Assembly: GCF_052072235.1 (NCBI RefSeq)
Contig: NZ_CM125436.1
Location: 2,288,001-2,352,000, forward strand
Direction: 5' to 3'
Length of the DNA: 64,000 bases
From: Brevibacillus_D fluminis_A
GTDB lineage: Bacteria > Bacillota > Bacilli > Brevibacillales > Brevibacillaceae
Under the pieces are notes generated by a model that was not told where the DNA came from, made no database searches, and saw only the letters and a program-made list of their open reading frames with translations. Positions 35,500 to 44,645 of the stretch are shown piece by piece. Position 1 is the first letter of the stretch. The number at the start of each line of letters is the position of its first letter. The position numbers and the translations under genes were made by a program.

Positions 35500-35770
35500 T
35501 CTTATATGCGACATACGTTGAAAGAGCCCAGTAGCAGCTTGGTCCCTGTTCAAGAAAGCCGGGGGGGTGATGGAACCCGGTACACACCAAGCCAGCGAAT
35601 TACACTCTGGAGTATCTCGGGTAATGCTGAGCGGAATGGCGAACGATAACTCGCTGAGAGCGGCATGAATGGCGTGCGCAAGCGCATGGGCCATTGGTGC
35701 AATCTGGGTGGTAACACGGTTATACAATCGTCCCTGTGTCTACAATAGACAAGGGGCGATTTTTGTTTTT
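35500..35770 (+). ncRNA. T-box leader (tyrosine specific) of tyrS
   Basis: The leader carries the T-box core GGGTGGTAACACGG (35706-35719) that pairs with uncharged tRNA acceptor ends. Behind it is a terminator whose stem ATCGTCCCT...AGGGGCGAT (35727-35760) ends in T-rich DNA. The 5' half has the stem I distal region (GGTGATGGAACCC) and a likely specifier codon TAC at 35601-35603, Tyr, which agrees with the gene. When tRNA-Tyr is uncharged the antiterminator forms and tyrS is transcribed. Confidence 0.9.
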
Positions 35771-35824
35771 AAACCGCAATGATGCTTCGTTATAGGATAC
35801 GATGACGCAAGGGAGTGTTTGGCA

Positions 35825-37084
35825 GTGAACATTATCGACGAATTGGAATGGCGCGAAGCCATCAATCAACAGACGGATGCGGATGGTCTGCGGGAATTGA
35901 CCTCGCAAAAAGCGATTTCGGTCTACTGCGGTGTGGACCCGACGGGTGACAGCATGCATATCGGGCACCTGATTCCTTTCATGGTGCTGAAACGATTCCA
36001 GCTTGCCGGCCATCGACCGGTCATTTTGATCGGCGGGGCAACCGGTACGATCGGCGACCCGAGCGGCCGCCAAACCGAGCGCTCGCTGCAGACGCTCGAA
36101 GAGGTGCAAGCAAACGTCGAGGCGCTCACCGAACAGATGAAAAAGCTGTTCGTGACCGAAGGCGACAACCAAATCCGCCTGGTCAACAATTACGACTGGA
36201 CGCATAAAATCAACGTCATTGAATTTTTGCGCGATTACGGGAAAAACTTCAGCATCAATACGATGCTTGCCAAAGATGTCGTCGCGAGCAGGCTCGAAAG
36301 CGGCATTTCCTTTACGGAATTCTCGTACCAAATCCTGCAGTCGCTCGACTACCTGCATCTGTACCAGCATGAAGATGTACAGCTGCAAATCGGCGGCTCC
36401 GACCAATGGGGCAACATCACGAGCGGTCTCGACCTGATCCGCAAAAAAGTCGGGCCAGAGGCAAAAGCGTTCGGCCTCACGATTCCGCTGATGCTGAAAG
36501 CGGACGGCACCAAGTTCGGGAAAACGGCTGGCGGCGCAATCTGGCTCGATCCGAACAAAACGACGCCATTCGAATTTTACCAGTTCTGGGCGAATACGGA
36601 CGACCGCGACGTTGTGAAATACTTGAAATACTTCACGTTCCTCTCCAAGGAGCAAATTGACGAGCTGGCGGAAAAGGTGCAGACCGAGCCGCATAAGCGC
36701 GAAGCGCAAAAAATGCTCGCAGAGGAAATGACCCGCTTCGTGCATGGCGAGGAAAAGTTGGAGCAGGCGAAACGCATCACGGCGGCATTGTTCAGCGGCG
36801 ACATCAAATCGCTGTCGGCAGACGAGATCGAGCAAGGCTTCAAAGACATGCCGACATTCGAGGCGACGAAGGAAGCGAAAAATATCGTCGACTGGCTCGT
36901 GGAGCTGGGCATCGAGCCGTCCAAGCGTCAAGCGCGCGAGGATATTACAAAAGGCGCGATCTCGATGAACGGCGAGCGCATCAGCGACCTGGAGCTGGAA
37001 GTAAACGCGGACCAAGCCATCGGCGGCCGCTTCATCATCATCCGCAAAGGGAAGAAAAACTACAGCCTGGTGAAACTGTCCTAG
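35825..37084 (+). CDS. tyrS: Tyrosyl-tRNA synthetase
   Basis: This class I synthetase (419 residues) charges tRNA-Tyr. The HIGH motif appears as HIGHL and the KMSKS equivalent as KFGKT. The tyrosine pocket is in YQILQSLDY and GGSDQWGN, and an S4-like C-terminal domain runs from about residue 350 (QAREDITKGAISMNGERI). GTG 35825 has GGGAG nine bases before; a TTG two codons upstream is too close. Expression is controlled by the T-box. Confidence 0.95.
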   Translation: MNIIDELEWREAINQQTDADGLRELTSQKAISVYCGVDPTGDSMHIGHLIPFMVLKRFQLAGHRPVILIGGATGTIGDPSGRQTERSLQTLEEVQANVEALTEQMKKLFVTEGDNQIRLVNNYDWTHKINVIEFLRDYGKNFSINTMLAKDVVASRLESGISFTEFSYQILQSLDYLHLYQHEDVQLQIGGSDQWGNITSGLDLIRKKVGPEAKAFGLTIPLMLKADGTKFGKTAGGAIWLDPNKTTPFEFYQFWANTDDRDVVKYLKYFTFLSKEQIDELAEKVQTEPHKREAQKMLAEEMTRFVHGEEKLEQAKRITAALFSGDIKSLSADEIEQGFKDMPTFEATKEAKNIVDWLVELGIEPSKRQAREDITKGAISMNGERISDLELEVNADQAIGGRFIIIRKGKKNYSLVKLS

Positions 37085-37100
37085 ACGCTGGCATGACAGA

Positions 37101-37132
37101 AGCCTCCTTGAATCGATCAGGGAGGCTTTTTT
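37101..37132 (+). terminator. Terminator of tyrS
   Basis: AGCCTCC (37101-37107) pairs with GGAGGCT (37121-37127), followed by TTTTTT. Confidence 0.8.
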
Positions 37133-37249
37133 CTGCGGAGGAAATCGTGACCGGTTTGGGCAGAGGCTTGGCCTATCCGACGACAGAAGAAGGGGAAGTT
37201 TTCGATGACGCCGAAAGCGAAACCGTCTCTCAAAGCACGGACGGGGATG

Positions 37250-38056
37250 TCAGCGATCAGGCTTCGTCCCGATGACGACGGTGGCGTCGAGGTCGTCACA
37301 GCGGGTGACGCGGGAGAACAGCCCGTTCTGCTCAAAAATGCGGACGGTCTGAAGCGTCTGCCGCTCGCTCGTCTCGACCAGCAGCTCTCCCCCCGGGGCC
37401 AGCCAGAGCGCTGCCTCGGACGCGATCCGCCGCTGGATGTCCAGACCGTCCGCACCGCCGTCAAGCGCCACCGGAGCCTCATGCAAACGGGCTTCTGGCG
37501 GCATCGTCCCGATCGCGCCCGTGGGGACATAGGGCGCATTTGCTACCAAAATGTTGATACGGCCGCGCAGTTGGGGAGGAAGCGGCTTGTACAAATCTCC
37601 TTCATACACGGTTCCACCATAAGCGGTGACATTGCGTCTGGCGCATGTCACCGCGGCAGGATCGATGTCGGCGGCATGCAGCTCGATTTGGTCCATGCGT
37701 GCTGCCAGAACGGTGCCGATTGCACCCGAACCGCAGCACAAGTCAACCACGATCGCCCCTTTTCGCAGCCGAGCGGCGGCCTGTCGGACGAGAAATTCGG
37801 TGCGGTGGCGCGGCACAAAGACGCCTTTTTCCACCATGATCTTTACGCCGCAAAAAGCGGCCCACCCCGTGATGTGTTCCAGCGGGAAGCCCATGACGCG
37901 CTGCTCCACCATCGCCTCCAGCTCGACAGGACTCTGCGCCGCAGCTGCGAGCAGCCGTGCTTCCTCCTCGGCGAACACGCAGCCGGCATGCCGAAGTCTG
38001 GTGACAACAGTGGAAATGGTTGTTTCGCATTCCGTCCATCGTTTCCTTGTGTCCAT
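37250..38056 (-). CDS. PrmC-related protein N5-glutamine methyltransferase
   Basis: This 268-residue SAM methyltransferase has VVDLCCGSGAIG as its SAM-binding motif I and NAPY in place of the NPPY of PrmC/HemK. That fits the PrmC-related family of putative N5-glutamine methyltransferases rather than PrmC itself. The N-terminal helical domain for substrate binding is present. ATG 38056 follows AGGG at suitable spacing; ATG 38068 lacks it. Isolated between tyrS and a divergent hydrolase. Confidence 0.8.
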   Translation of the reverse strand: MDTRKRWTECETTISTVVTRLRHAGCVFAEEEARLLAAAAQSPVELEAMVEQRVMGFPLEHITGWAAFCGVKIMVEKGVFVPRHRTEFLVRQAAARLRKGAIVVDLCCGSGAIGTVLAARMDQIELHAADIDPAAVTCARRNVTAYGGTVYEGDLYKPLPPQLRGRINILVANAPYVPTGAIGTMPPEARLHEAPVALDGGADGLDIQRRIASEAALWLAPGGELLVETSERQTLQTVRIFEQNGLFSRVTRCDDLDATVVIGTKPDR

Positions 38057-38248
38057 ATAGGCCCTCATTTCGATCGAATGATCATTTCGCGTCTTACCGT
38101 TGATTGTACGTGTCCCTTTGCATCTTCACAAGCGATTACGCAGGGAACAATCCGAATCTGGCAAGAAGACAACTGCGAAAAAAGGACACGATCGCGGCCC
38201 GGAATCATGTAAAATGAAGGAAAAAACGTCACGTCAGGGGCCTTTCGA

Positions 38249-39304
38249 TTGAAAAGAAAAGCATTGCGAGTTCTAAAAATAAGCATCCGCCTGATTCTTG
38301 TATGGATCGCGATCGGATTGATTGTTCCGACATGGACACCACAGATCGAAGGCAAAAACAGCATCAGCTCGTTGCGGCAGGTCATGATCAACGGTACAGG
38401 CCACGAAGTGATGATTCGCGGCGTCGACCGCCGCAATCCGGTTGTGATTTTTGTCCATGGGGGACCGGGCTGTTCCGAAATCCCGTATGTCACGAAATAC
38501 CAGGATCTGCTCGAGCAGCATTTTACGATCGTTCATTATGACCAGCGCGGCAGCGGTAAATCCTATCATTTTTTTGAAGATTATTCCCATCTGTCTACCG
38601 ATGTGCTCGTCGATGATTTGCTGGCATTGACCGATTATGTGGAAGAGGAGCTAGGGCAGCAAAAAGTGCTGTTGATCGGCCATTCGTTTGGCACCTACAT
38701 CGGCATGAAGGCGGCGGCGAAAGCGCCGGGCAAATATGCAGCGTATATTGGCATCGGGCAGGTCAGCGATCATGTGATGAGCGAAACCGACAGCTTGAAT
38801 TTTGTGATCGACCAGGCGAATCGCGCAGGCAACCTGGATGATGCCAGGCAGGCAGAACAGCTGCGGGCATCGATCTTGCACGAAAAAGCATCCACGCCGC
38901 GTGCGCTGATCCGAAAATATGGCGGTGCGGCGAGATTGATTGACGAAAATCTGGATTACTATACGGGCTTTCTCTTTCATCCTGAATACAATTTGCTCGA
39001 TGTCATCCGTTATGTGAGAGGCGTAGCGGTGTCACAACGCCCGCTGCTGGAAGAGGAAGCGCACGCGGACCTGCCGCAAATCGTGAAAAAATTGGACATT
39101 CCGGCTTATTTTGTGATGGGCCAATACGATTACATGACCTCCGTGCATGCGGCAAAAGCCTACTTCGAAGAGCTGGTTGCACCACAAAAACAATTTGTCG
39201 TGTTCCCCAAATCAGCGCATTATCCGCAGTTCGAGGAAAAAGAGGCGTTTGCCAAATGGCTCGTCCAAACGTGGAGCGAGCTGACGTCCCGAGGCAATAT
39301 GTGA
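38249..39304 (+). CDS. Alpha/beta hydrolase, proline-iminopeptidase-like, membrane anchored
   Basis: This 351-residue protein has one N-terminal membrane segment (about 10-28) and an alpha/beta hydrolase fold. It has oxyanion HGGPG, nucleophile elbow GHSFG, and later acid GQYDYMTS and base SAHYPQF. HGGPG is typical of prolyl aminopeptidases, but the substrate is not established. TTG 38249 is the start, after CAGGGGCC. Confidence 0.82.
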   Translation: MKRKALRVLKISIRLILVWIAIGLIVPTWTPQIEGKNSISSLRQVMINGTGHEVMIRGVDRRNPVVIFVHGGPGCSEIPYVTKYQDLLEQHFTIVHYDQRGSGKSYHFFEDYSHLSTDVLVDDLLALTDYVEEELGQQKVLLIGHSFGTYIGMKAAAKAPGKYAAYIGIGQVSDHVMSETDSLNFVIDQANRAGNLDDARQAEQLRASILHEKASTPRALIRKYGGAARLIDENLDYYTGFLFHPEYNLLDVIRYVRGVAVSQRPLLEEEAHADLPQIVKKLDIPAYFVMGQYDYMTSVHAAKAYFEELVAPQKQFVVFPKSAHYPQFEEKEAFAKWLVQTWSELTSRGNM

Positions 39305-39498
39305 AAAGTGACGCCGTAGGTTCGATAGACGCGGCGTGAATTCTCTATGACTTTTTCTGATTTGCCCTCTCCTGTATGGCTACCGATATGGTAGGATGAT
39401 AAAATGGATTGCATGTTCGACTAGCTGCCGCTGCAAAGCTTTGCGGGGCAAAAGAGTTGAAACAGGGAGAGAAACAGAAAGAAAGAGGGATTCAAGAA

Positions 39499-40293
39499 AT
39501 GGCAATCAAAGCGATTTTATTTGATTTGGATGATACGCTGTTGTGGGACGAGCGCAGTGTCAAGGAAGCGTTCCAGGCGACTTGCGCCGAGGCGGCCAAG
39601 CATTACGAGGTAGACACGGAACAGCTGGAAGAGGCGGTTCGACGCGAAGCACGAGCCATGTACGAATCTTTCGAAACATTCCCATTCACAAAAATGATCG
39701 GAATTAATCCGTTTGAAGGGTTGTGGGCTCACTTCAAGGAAGGCAAACAGGAGGAGTTCCGCAAACTCCAGTCGCTCGCCCCGTCCTACCGGAAAGAATC
39801 GTGGACACGCGGCTTGCGTGCGCTCGGCGTTGAAGATGAAGCGCTTGGCGCCAAGCTGGGCGAACTGTTTGCGGCGGAGCGGAGAAGCCGCCCGATCGTC
39901 TATGAAGAAACGTTCGAGGTCTTGGATCAGCTGAAAGGGAAATACAAGCTTTTGCTGCTCACCAACGGATCGCCTGATCTGCAGCAGGAAAAGCTGGCCG
40001 GGGTGCCAAGCCTCGCGGGGTATTTCGATCATATCATCATCTCGGGTGATTTCGGCCGCGGCAAACCGGATGCATCGATTTTTGAACATGCCATGAGCTT
40101 GCTGGACATCACGGCGGAAGAAGGCGTCATGATCGGTGACAAGCTGACCACAGACATCTTGGGCGCAAACACGGTCGGCATGCGCAATATGTGGATCAAC
40201 CGTCACGGGCTGCCGCAAGCAACCGATATCGTGCCGGCACATGAAATCACCAGTTTGCGCGACATTCAAACGATCATCGATTCGCTGGAATAA
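39499..40293 (+). CDS. HAD-family hydrolase (YjjG/YfnB-like nucleotidase type)
   Basis: This 264-residue HAD phosphatase has DLDDT (motif I), LTNGSP (motif II), K in GRGKPDAS (motif III) and IGDKLTTD (motif IV). The cap is a C1 helical bundle. Relatives dephosphorylate pyrimidine nucleotides or sugar phosphates. ATG 39499 was chosen over 39409 because conservation begins there. Confidence 0.87.
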   Translation: MAIKAILFDLDDTLLWDERSVKEAFQATCAEAAKHYEVDTEQLEEAVRREARAMYESFETFPFTKMIGINPFEGLWAHFKEGKQEEFRKLQSLAPSYRKESWTRGLRALGVEDEALGAKLGELFAAERRSRPIVYEETFEVLDQLKGKYKLLLLTNGSPDLQQEKLAGVPSLAGYFDHIIISGDFGRGKPDASIFEHAMSLLDITAEEGVMIGDKLTTDILGANTVGMRNMWINRHGLPQATDIVPAHEITSLRDIQTIIDSLE

Positions 40294-40421
40294 GTAGCTA
40301 TACCTTTGCCCAGGTTTTTTGCATAATCGAAACGCTTGCATCAAAATTCCCGAAATATCCCGCATCGCGCAGCCATAGATATAACAGGATGAAAAAAGCA
40401 GCGGGAAAGGAATGAGCAGCC

Positions 40422-40877
40422 ATGCCACAAGGCATCCACAATATCGAGCTTGATTTGTCCATCTCGACGATCTGGAAGTTTGTCAGTGTGCTGGAGAACT
40501 GGATTCCCTTGGTGCCCGGTTATGTGAACCACGAAATCATCAACGATCGCCAGGTGACCTGGTCGTTTGTAGGGGACATCGGCATTCTGAAGAAAACGAT
40601 CAACCTGCAAGTGGACATCATCGAATGGACCGAGCCGACGTCGGTGCGATTCAACCTGAACGGGACGAGTGGGAATTTTACGGGAGAAGGGTTCTTCAAG
40701 GCGCAGGAACTCGGGCCCGTTAAGACGCGGATGACCGGATTTCTCGATATTACGGCAAAAGGCTTGAAGGCGCCGATGGTCAATTCAGTGCTGAAAACGC
40801 ATGTGCCGCAGCTGACGGCCGACCTGGCGGAAGCGATCGCCAATCGTATGTGTGAAGCTGCAGGCATACCGAGATAG
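40422..40877 (+). CDS. CoxG/SRPBCC-domain protein
   Basis: This 151-residue protein is a single SRPBCC (START-like) fold with PLVPGY and GEGFFKAQE, like CoxG-family proteins. Members bind hydrophobic ligands or attach to membranes; no carbon monoxide dehydrogenase genes are near. AAGGAATGAG precedes the ATG. Confidence 0.75.
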   Translation: MPQGIHNIELDLSISTIWKFVSVLENWIPLVPGYVNHEIINDRQVTWSFVGDIGILKKTINLQVDIIEWTEPTSVRFNLNGTSGNFTGEGFFKAQELGPVKTRMTGFLDITAKGLKAPMVNSVLKTHVPQLTADLAEAIANRMCEAAGIPR

Positions 40878-41035
40878 CGGGTGTGAGCCCGGCAGTGGAG
40901 CTGTGGGACAAAACACGTGAAAGCCTTGCTTGACGTTACGTAACACATTTTTTCGAAAGATACGGATAGCAGAAACGAATCAAAAGGGCGATCCATCGAA
41001 AACCAATCGATCAAATCAGAGGGCTCGCTAAAAAG

Positions 41036-41094
41036 AAAAGGCAGTGGCATAGGTCGGACGAGAAGAGATGTCCGAGAGTGCCACTGCCTTTTTT
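41036..41094 (+). terminator. Terminator after CoxG-like gene
   Basis: GGCAGTGGCA (41040-41049) pairs with TGCCACTGCC (41079-41088) and an inner TCGGAC/GTCCGA stem extends it; TTTTTT follows. Confidence 0.8.
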
Positions 41095-41138
41095 GTTGAT
41101 AAAAGGGGATTCAGTCTAACTCGGTTCACAAATAAGTT

Positions 41139-41165
41139 TGTAACCATTTTCCCCAAAAATCCGAC
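41139..41165 (+). promoter_or_regulatory. ECF-type (SigX-like) promoter of sigma/anti-sigma operon
   Basis: TGTAAC (41139-41144), 17 bp, CGAC (41162-41165) matches exactly the B. subtilis SigX consensus TGtAAC-N17-CGaC. It lies 150 bp upstream of the sigma gene, which indicates autoregulation. Confidence 0.75.
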
Positions 41166-41317
41166 TAACGTTAAATGCTACTCAACTTCATCGTATCCTA
41201 GCAGTCAAAAGACACTCCTAAACATCCGAGGAGGACTTTTCTTTCTTTTTTTGAACGAATAGGAAGTGAGTGACCAATATGTGGTGTAAATCAAAGCAAA
41301 GCAAAGAGGGTGGTTTC

Positions 41318-41896
41318 GTGGATGTTGCAGTCGAGGAGAAACTGCATGAATGCATCCAGCGATGTCTCGTTGGGGATATGGAGGCATTCGGCGAATTGTA
41401 TGATCGGACGATTCACGATGTTAAGAAGACTGTCTTGTTTTTGTTGGACAGCAGCCAAGACGCTGAGGATGTGATTCATGACATTTATCTGGAGGTGTTC
41501 AAGTCGTTGAGAAACTACGATCATTCCCGTTCGTTTTCATCGTGGCTAACCGGGGTAGCCATTCGACAAATCCAGAACTACCGTCGGCGAAACTGGAAGG
41601 TCACTCGGTTGTTCAAGAAAGTGCACATGCTTACGTATTCGCAGACGGCACCGGATTTCTCCAGAGCGGTGGTCGAACAGCTGGAGCAGCAGCATCTCAT
41701 GGAAAAGATCGAGAAGTTGCCGTTTAAATTCCGCAGTGTACTGGTCTTGAAATATCTGCATGGATGCTCTCAGGATGAAATTGCGGAGATTCTGCAGCTC
41801 CCTGTTGGTACCGTGAAGTCACGGCTGCACCATGCATTGGCGAAGGCTCGAGTAATGATTGGCAAGCAGACTTTATCGTTGGGAAGGGAGCGGTGA
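41318..41896 (+). CDS. ECF sigma factor (SigX-like)
   Basis: This 192-residue sigma-70 family ECF factor has region 2 (AEDVIHDIYLEVFKSLRNYD, RSFSSWLTGVAIRQI) and region 4 (FRSVLVLKYLHGCSQDEIAEILQLPVGTVKSRL). Its promoter suggests SigX-type specificity, which in Bacillus governs cell-envelope charge and stress. GTG 41318 has GAGGGTGG upstream; starts at 41270 or 41279 would add 13-16 residues. The anti-sigma gene starts 2 bp after the stop. Confidence 0.88.
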   Translation: MDVAVEEKLHECIQRCLVGDMEAFGELYDRTIHDVKKTVLFLLDSSQDAEDVIHDIYLEVFKSLRNYDHSRSFSSWLTGVAIRQIQNYRRRNWKVTRLFKKVHMLTYSQTAPDFSRAVVEQLEQQHLMEKIEKLPFKFRSVLVLKYLHGCSQDEIAEILQLPVGTVKSRLHHALAKARVMIGKQTLSLGRER

Positions 41897-41898
41897 GC

Positions 41899-42810
41899 AT
41901 GGAAGAGCGAATCAAAAACGCAATGGACACGTTACAGAAAAAGAATGAACAATTTCAACTATCGCCATCGTTACGAGACCGAATTCTTTCCTCTGCCCAA
42001 AAGGTAAAGCAGGCGGAACATGTCGGTAAGCATGGAAGGAAAACAAGAGGACTGCTGGTCGCTGCTCTGCTCTTCGTATTTTCCACAGGGTTCGCTTCGA
42101 TCACCTGGTACGAAATTCGCAATAAAGAAGGGCAGATTGTACAGGAGTATCAGGCGGCTCCCTCACTTTCAAAAGATAAATTGTTGGAGATGCAGCGGAT
42201 GCAAAAAAGCTTTGAACAGATTCAAAGCAGGTTGGAGCCGGGGACTGCCGCTGCCGTCTATCAGATTAAGGAGGATGGGCAGGAGGATTTTTCCTTCTTG
42301 GATCGTCCCCTCATACTTACCAAGCTCGTAGACTTGCGTGCCCTTACGAAAGACCTGCCGCAGTATCCTGATCAGATCGCAGGTGGCTACACATTTGTCG
42401 AAGCGTCATTAAGCTACGAATACGAAAAGGATGAAGCACTTCACGAGCAATTAAAACAAACGGCGAGAGAAACCAACCGCGACCTGATTATTCACCCGAT
42501 TCGATCACTGCCATCCATTTCACACGTGTCGGTTACCTATCAAAACCCATCTGGTAAGCAGTTCCGGATCAACTTTTTGAAACAGTTCTGGACGGGGAAA
42601 AGCAAAATGATGGTGCCAGGTGAACATCAAAAGGTGGAACAGGTTCGAATTGGCGACGTTGAGGGATTGTACACGGAGAGACTGGATCCGTTCGGAAAGC
42701 CTCGAAGAGAACTCAGATGGATGGATGAAGGTTGGTCGCTTTCCATCAATGGAACGGATGAAGCCATCACCAAGGCAGACTTATTGAAAATCGCGAACCA
42801 GTTACAGTGA
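41899..42810 (+). CDS. Membrane-spanning anti-sigma factor
   Basis: This 303-residue protein has a cytoplasmic N-terminus (1-48), one membrane helix (about 49-67, GLLVAALLFVFSTGFASI) and an extracellular domain. The layout and position after the ECF gene identify it as the cognate anti-sigma factor. It lacks an evident ZAS zinc motif. GGGAG precedes ATG 41899. Confidence 0.8.
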   Translation: MEERIKNAMDTLQKKNEQFQLSPSLRDRILSSAQKVKQAEHVGKHGRKTRGLLVAALLFVFSTGFASITWYEIRNKEGQIVQEYQAAPSLSKDKLLEMQRMQKSFEQIQSRLEPGTAAAVYQIKEDGQEDFSFLDRPLILTKLVDLRALTKDLPQYPDQIAGGYTFVEASLSYEYEKDEALHEQLKQTARETNRDLIIHPIRSLPSISHVSVTYQNPSGKQFRINFLKQFWTGKSKMMVPGEHQKVEQVRIGDVEGLYTERLDPFGKPRRELRWMDEGWSLSINGTDEAITKADLLKIANQLQ

Positions 42811-42821
42811 GAGGAGATTTT

Positions 42822-43490
42822 ATGATGGGAATAAAAATGCTGTACCTACTTGCGACGATTCTTATGACAATTACCTTAGGATTCCAAACTCCTGTTCGAG
42901 CATTAGAGAACGCCTCACAAAAGTGGTTATGGCATAACATCGAAATCACAATCAAGAAGCCTATGGATGCAGAAAAACCTGATGAGGTTACGGCTTCCAT
43001 AGAAGACTATAAGAGAGTTAGCAAAGGCGGGAAGGTCATCACTACACACGAAGCACAAAAAGTGTTTGGAGCGCCGCTATATCGCCCAGTTCCCTTCAAA
43101 ATTCCCCTCGTTGCTTCCAACGGATTGTACCAGCAGTTTTTTACGCTAAAAGAAGGAAAAATGGGAGATCCCGTACTGAAGTTCGCTCACTGGGACATCT
43201 TCCAGAAAGGAGGGGAGTGGGCAGTCGTCATACAGGATATTGATACATTTACGAGGGATCTTTTAAATCGAAAAGAAACGGTACGCGATGCATACCCTTG
43301 GTATATGAAGGTGCTACAAGTCCCGGGAAGCGATAATGTGGCGTTGCTCACTCCTTTTGCGAACAGTGAAATGAAGCGACTTTCCGTACAAATTCTCGAT
43401 CCGCAGAGTAAGGTAATTCGTCTGCAAATCATCGGGAACCTATCGGAACAGGACTTGATATCGCTTGCGTCGGGTTACAAATCCCCGTAG
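42822..43490 (+). CDS. Secreted protein of the ECF operon, unknown function
   Basis: This 222-residue protein has a signal peptide (about 1-26, cleaved after VRA). I do not recognise a domain in the mature part. It is 11 bp after the anti-sigma gene, with AGAGGAG before ATG 42822, so it is probably the third member of the operon and may act in sensing the envelope signal. Confidence 0.65.
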   Translation: MMGIKMLYLLATILMTITLGFQTPVRALENASQKWLWHNIEITIKKPMDAEKPDEVTASIEDYKRVSKGGKVITTHEAQKVFGAPLYRPVPFKIPLVASNGLYQQFFTLKEGKMGDPVLKFAHWDIFQKGGEWAVVIQDIDTFTRDLLNRKETVRDAYPWYMKVLQVPGSDNVALLTPFANSEMKRLSVQILDPQSKVIRLQIIGNLSEQDLISLASGYKSP

Positions 43491-43573
43491 AGATTGATAG
43501 GACAAGAACAAGCCACTCGTGACGAGGGCCTCATAAGACAAACAGCAGTAAAAGAAGGTTGCCAATACAACAG

Positions 43574-43603
43574 AGGCGTCGTTACCGAAACGATCGCCTT
43601 TTT
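43574..43603 (+). terminator. Terminator of the ECF operon
   Basis: AGGCGTCGTT and AACGATCGCCT form a stem with an internal mismatch, followed by TTTTT (to 43603). Confidence 0.6.
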
Positions 43604-43724
43604 GTGCGTTAAAGCGGATAACGATTCATTTTTGTGACTTTGTATTACCTGAAAGTCACTTCCACCTTATGACTTATTTTTTATACGATTAGGGCAGGAA
43701 ATCAGATTGAAAGATGGATGTAAG

Positions 43725-44416
43725 ATGAAGAATTCAGGTAAGGCAGTTTTATTCACGATCATCGTCATGGCAATTGCAACTATGATGGGGATCGTATGTA
43801 ACGTGCCAAATGAAGTTTATATGTTTGCACCTATGATCGCCGTTGCGGTCATGTTGCTCATTACGGGGGATGCTTCAAACGAGCGGGATTGCATGAAGTT
43901 GGACTGCATCGGCTTGGGCTCAAAAAGTGGCCATTCGCGATCGTCATTCCCATTGTTGTCATGTCAACTGCTTATCTGGTACTCTGGGCGACTCCTTATG
44001 CATCGGTGAGGAACCATGTTTTGACTGGCACAGTGGCATTGCTGCTCCCGCTTAAGCTGTTGTTTTTGGTGATTTACTACACGATAACAAGTTCATTGGG
44101 TGAAGAAATAGGGTGGCGGGGATACTTGTTGCCAAAGCTAGCGGAGTTGGGATGGAACAAGGCTTTTATTTTGTCGGGGGTGATCCACGCCCTTTTTCAT
44201 TTTCTGCTTTTTTTCACTGGCAGCTATCACGATGAAGGTAATCCCTGGTTCGTCATTCCGATGTTTGTCATCACCTTAGTGTTCATCGGTGTGATTTTTG
44301 GATATGTCCGAGTATCGTCTAATAGCGTTTGGCCGGCAGCAATCATGCCGCCAGACTTAATTATCATCAATATCGATGCGAGTTGGAAACCAGCCATGTT
44401 TATCCATTACATGTAA
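43725..44416 (+). pseudogene. CPBP (CAAX protease-like) membrane protease, frameshifted
   Basis: The N-terminal half (from ATG 43725, MKNSGKAVLFTIIVMA) and the rest (LHEVGLHRLGLKKWPF onwards) lie in different frames; the break is near 43880-43890. Joined, they give a CPBP intramembrane protease with EEIGWRGYLLP and SGVIHALFH motifs. The final motif is IMPPDLIII where a conserved H is expected, suggesting genuine decay, although a sequencing error could cause the frameshift. Beside an IS element. Confidence 0.75.
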
Positions 44417-44553
44417 GGTCCTGCAATGAGAAATAAAGCTCTTTTTCTTTCATGATTGGACGTGAAAGAGCCTCTCGTTTCTTCTGTTTTCTCAGTATCA
44501 TGCAAAGAAACAGCCCCCAGTAAAAAAATAGAGGCCACTGAAAAAGTCCTTTA

Positions 44554-44607
44554 AGCAAAGAAGGTACCTTTCCTCAAATACATTGAGGGAGCAGTACCTT
44601 CTTTGCT
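44554..44607. other. Hairpin at IS left end
   Basis: AGCAAAGAAGGTAC (44554-44567) pairs perfectly with GTACCTTCTTTGCT (44594-44607), upstream of the transposase. It probably limits read-through transcription from outside. Confidence 0.65.
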
Positions 44608-44645
44608 GTATAATTAATGTATTATAGCGAAAGGCGTGAAGCCCA

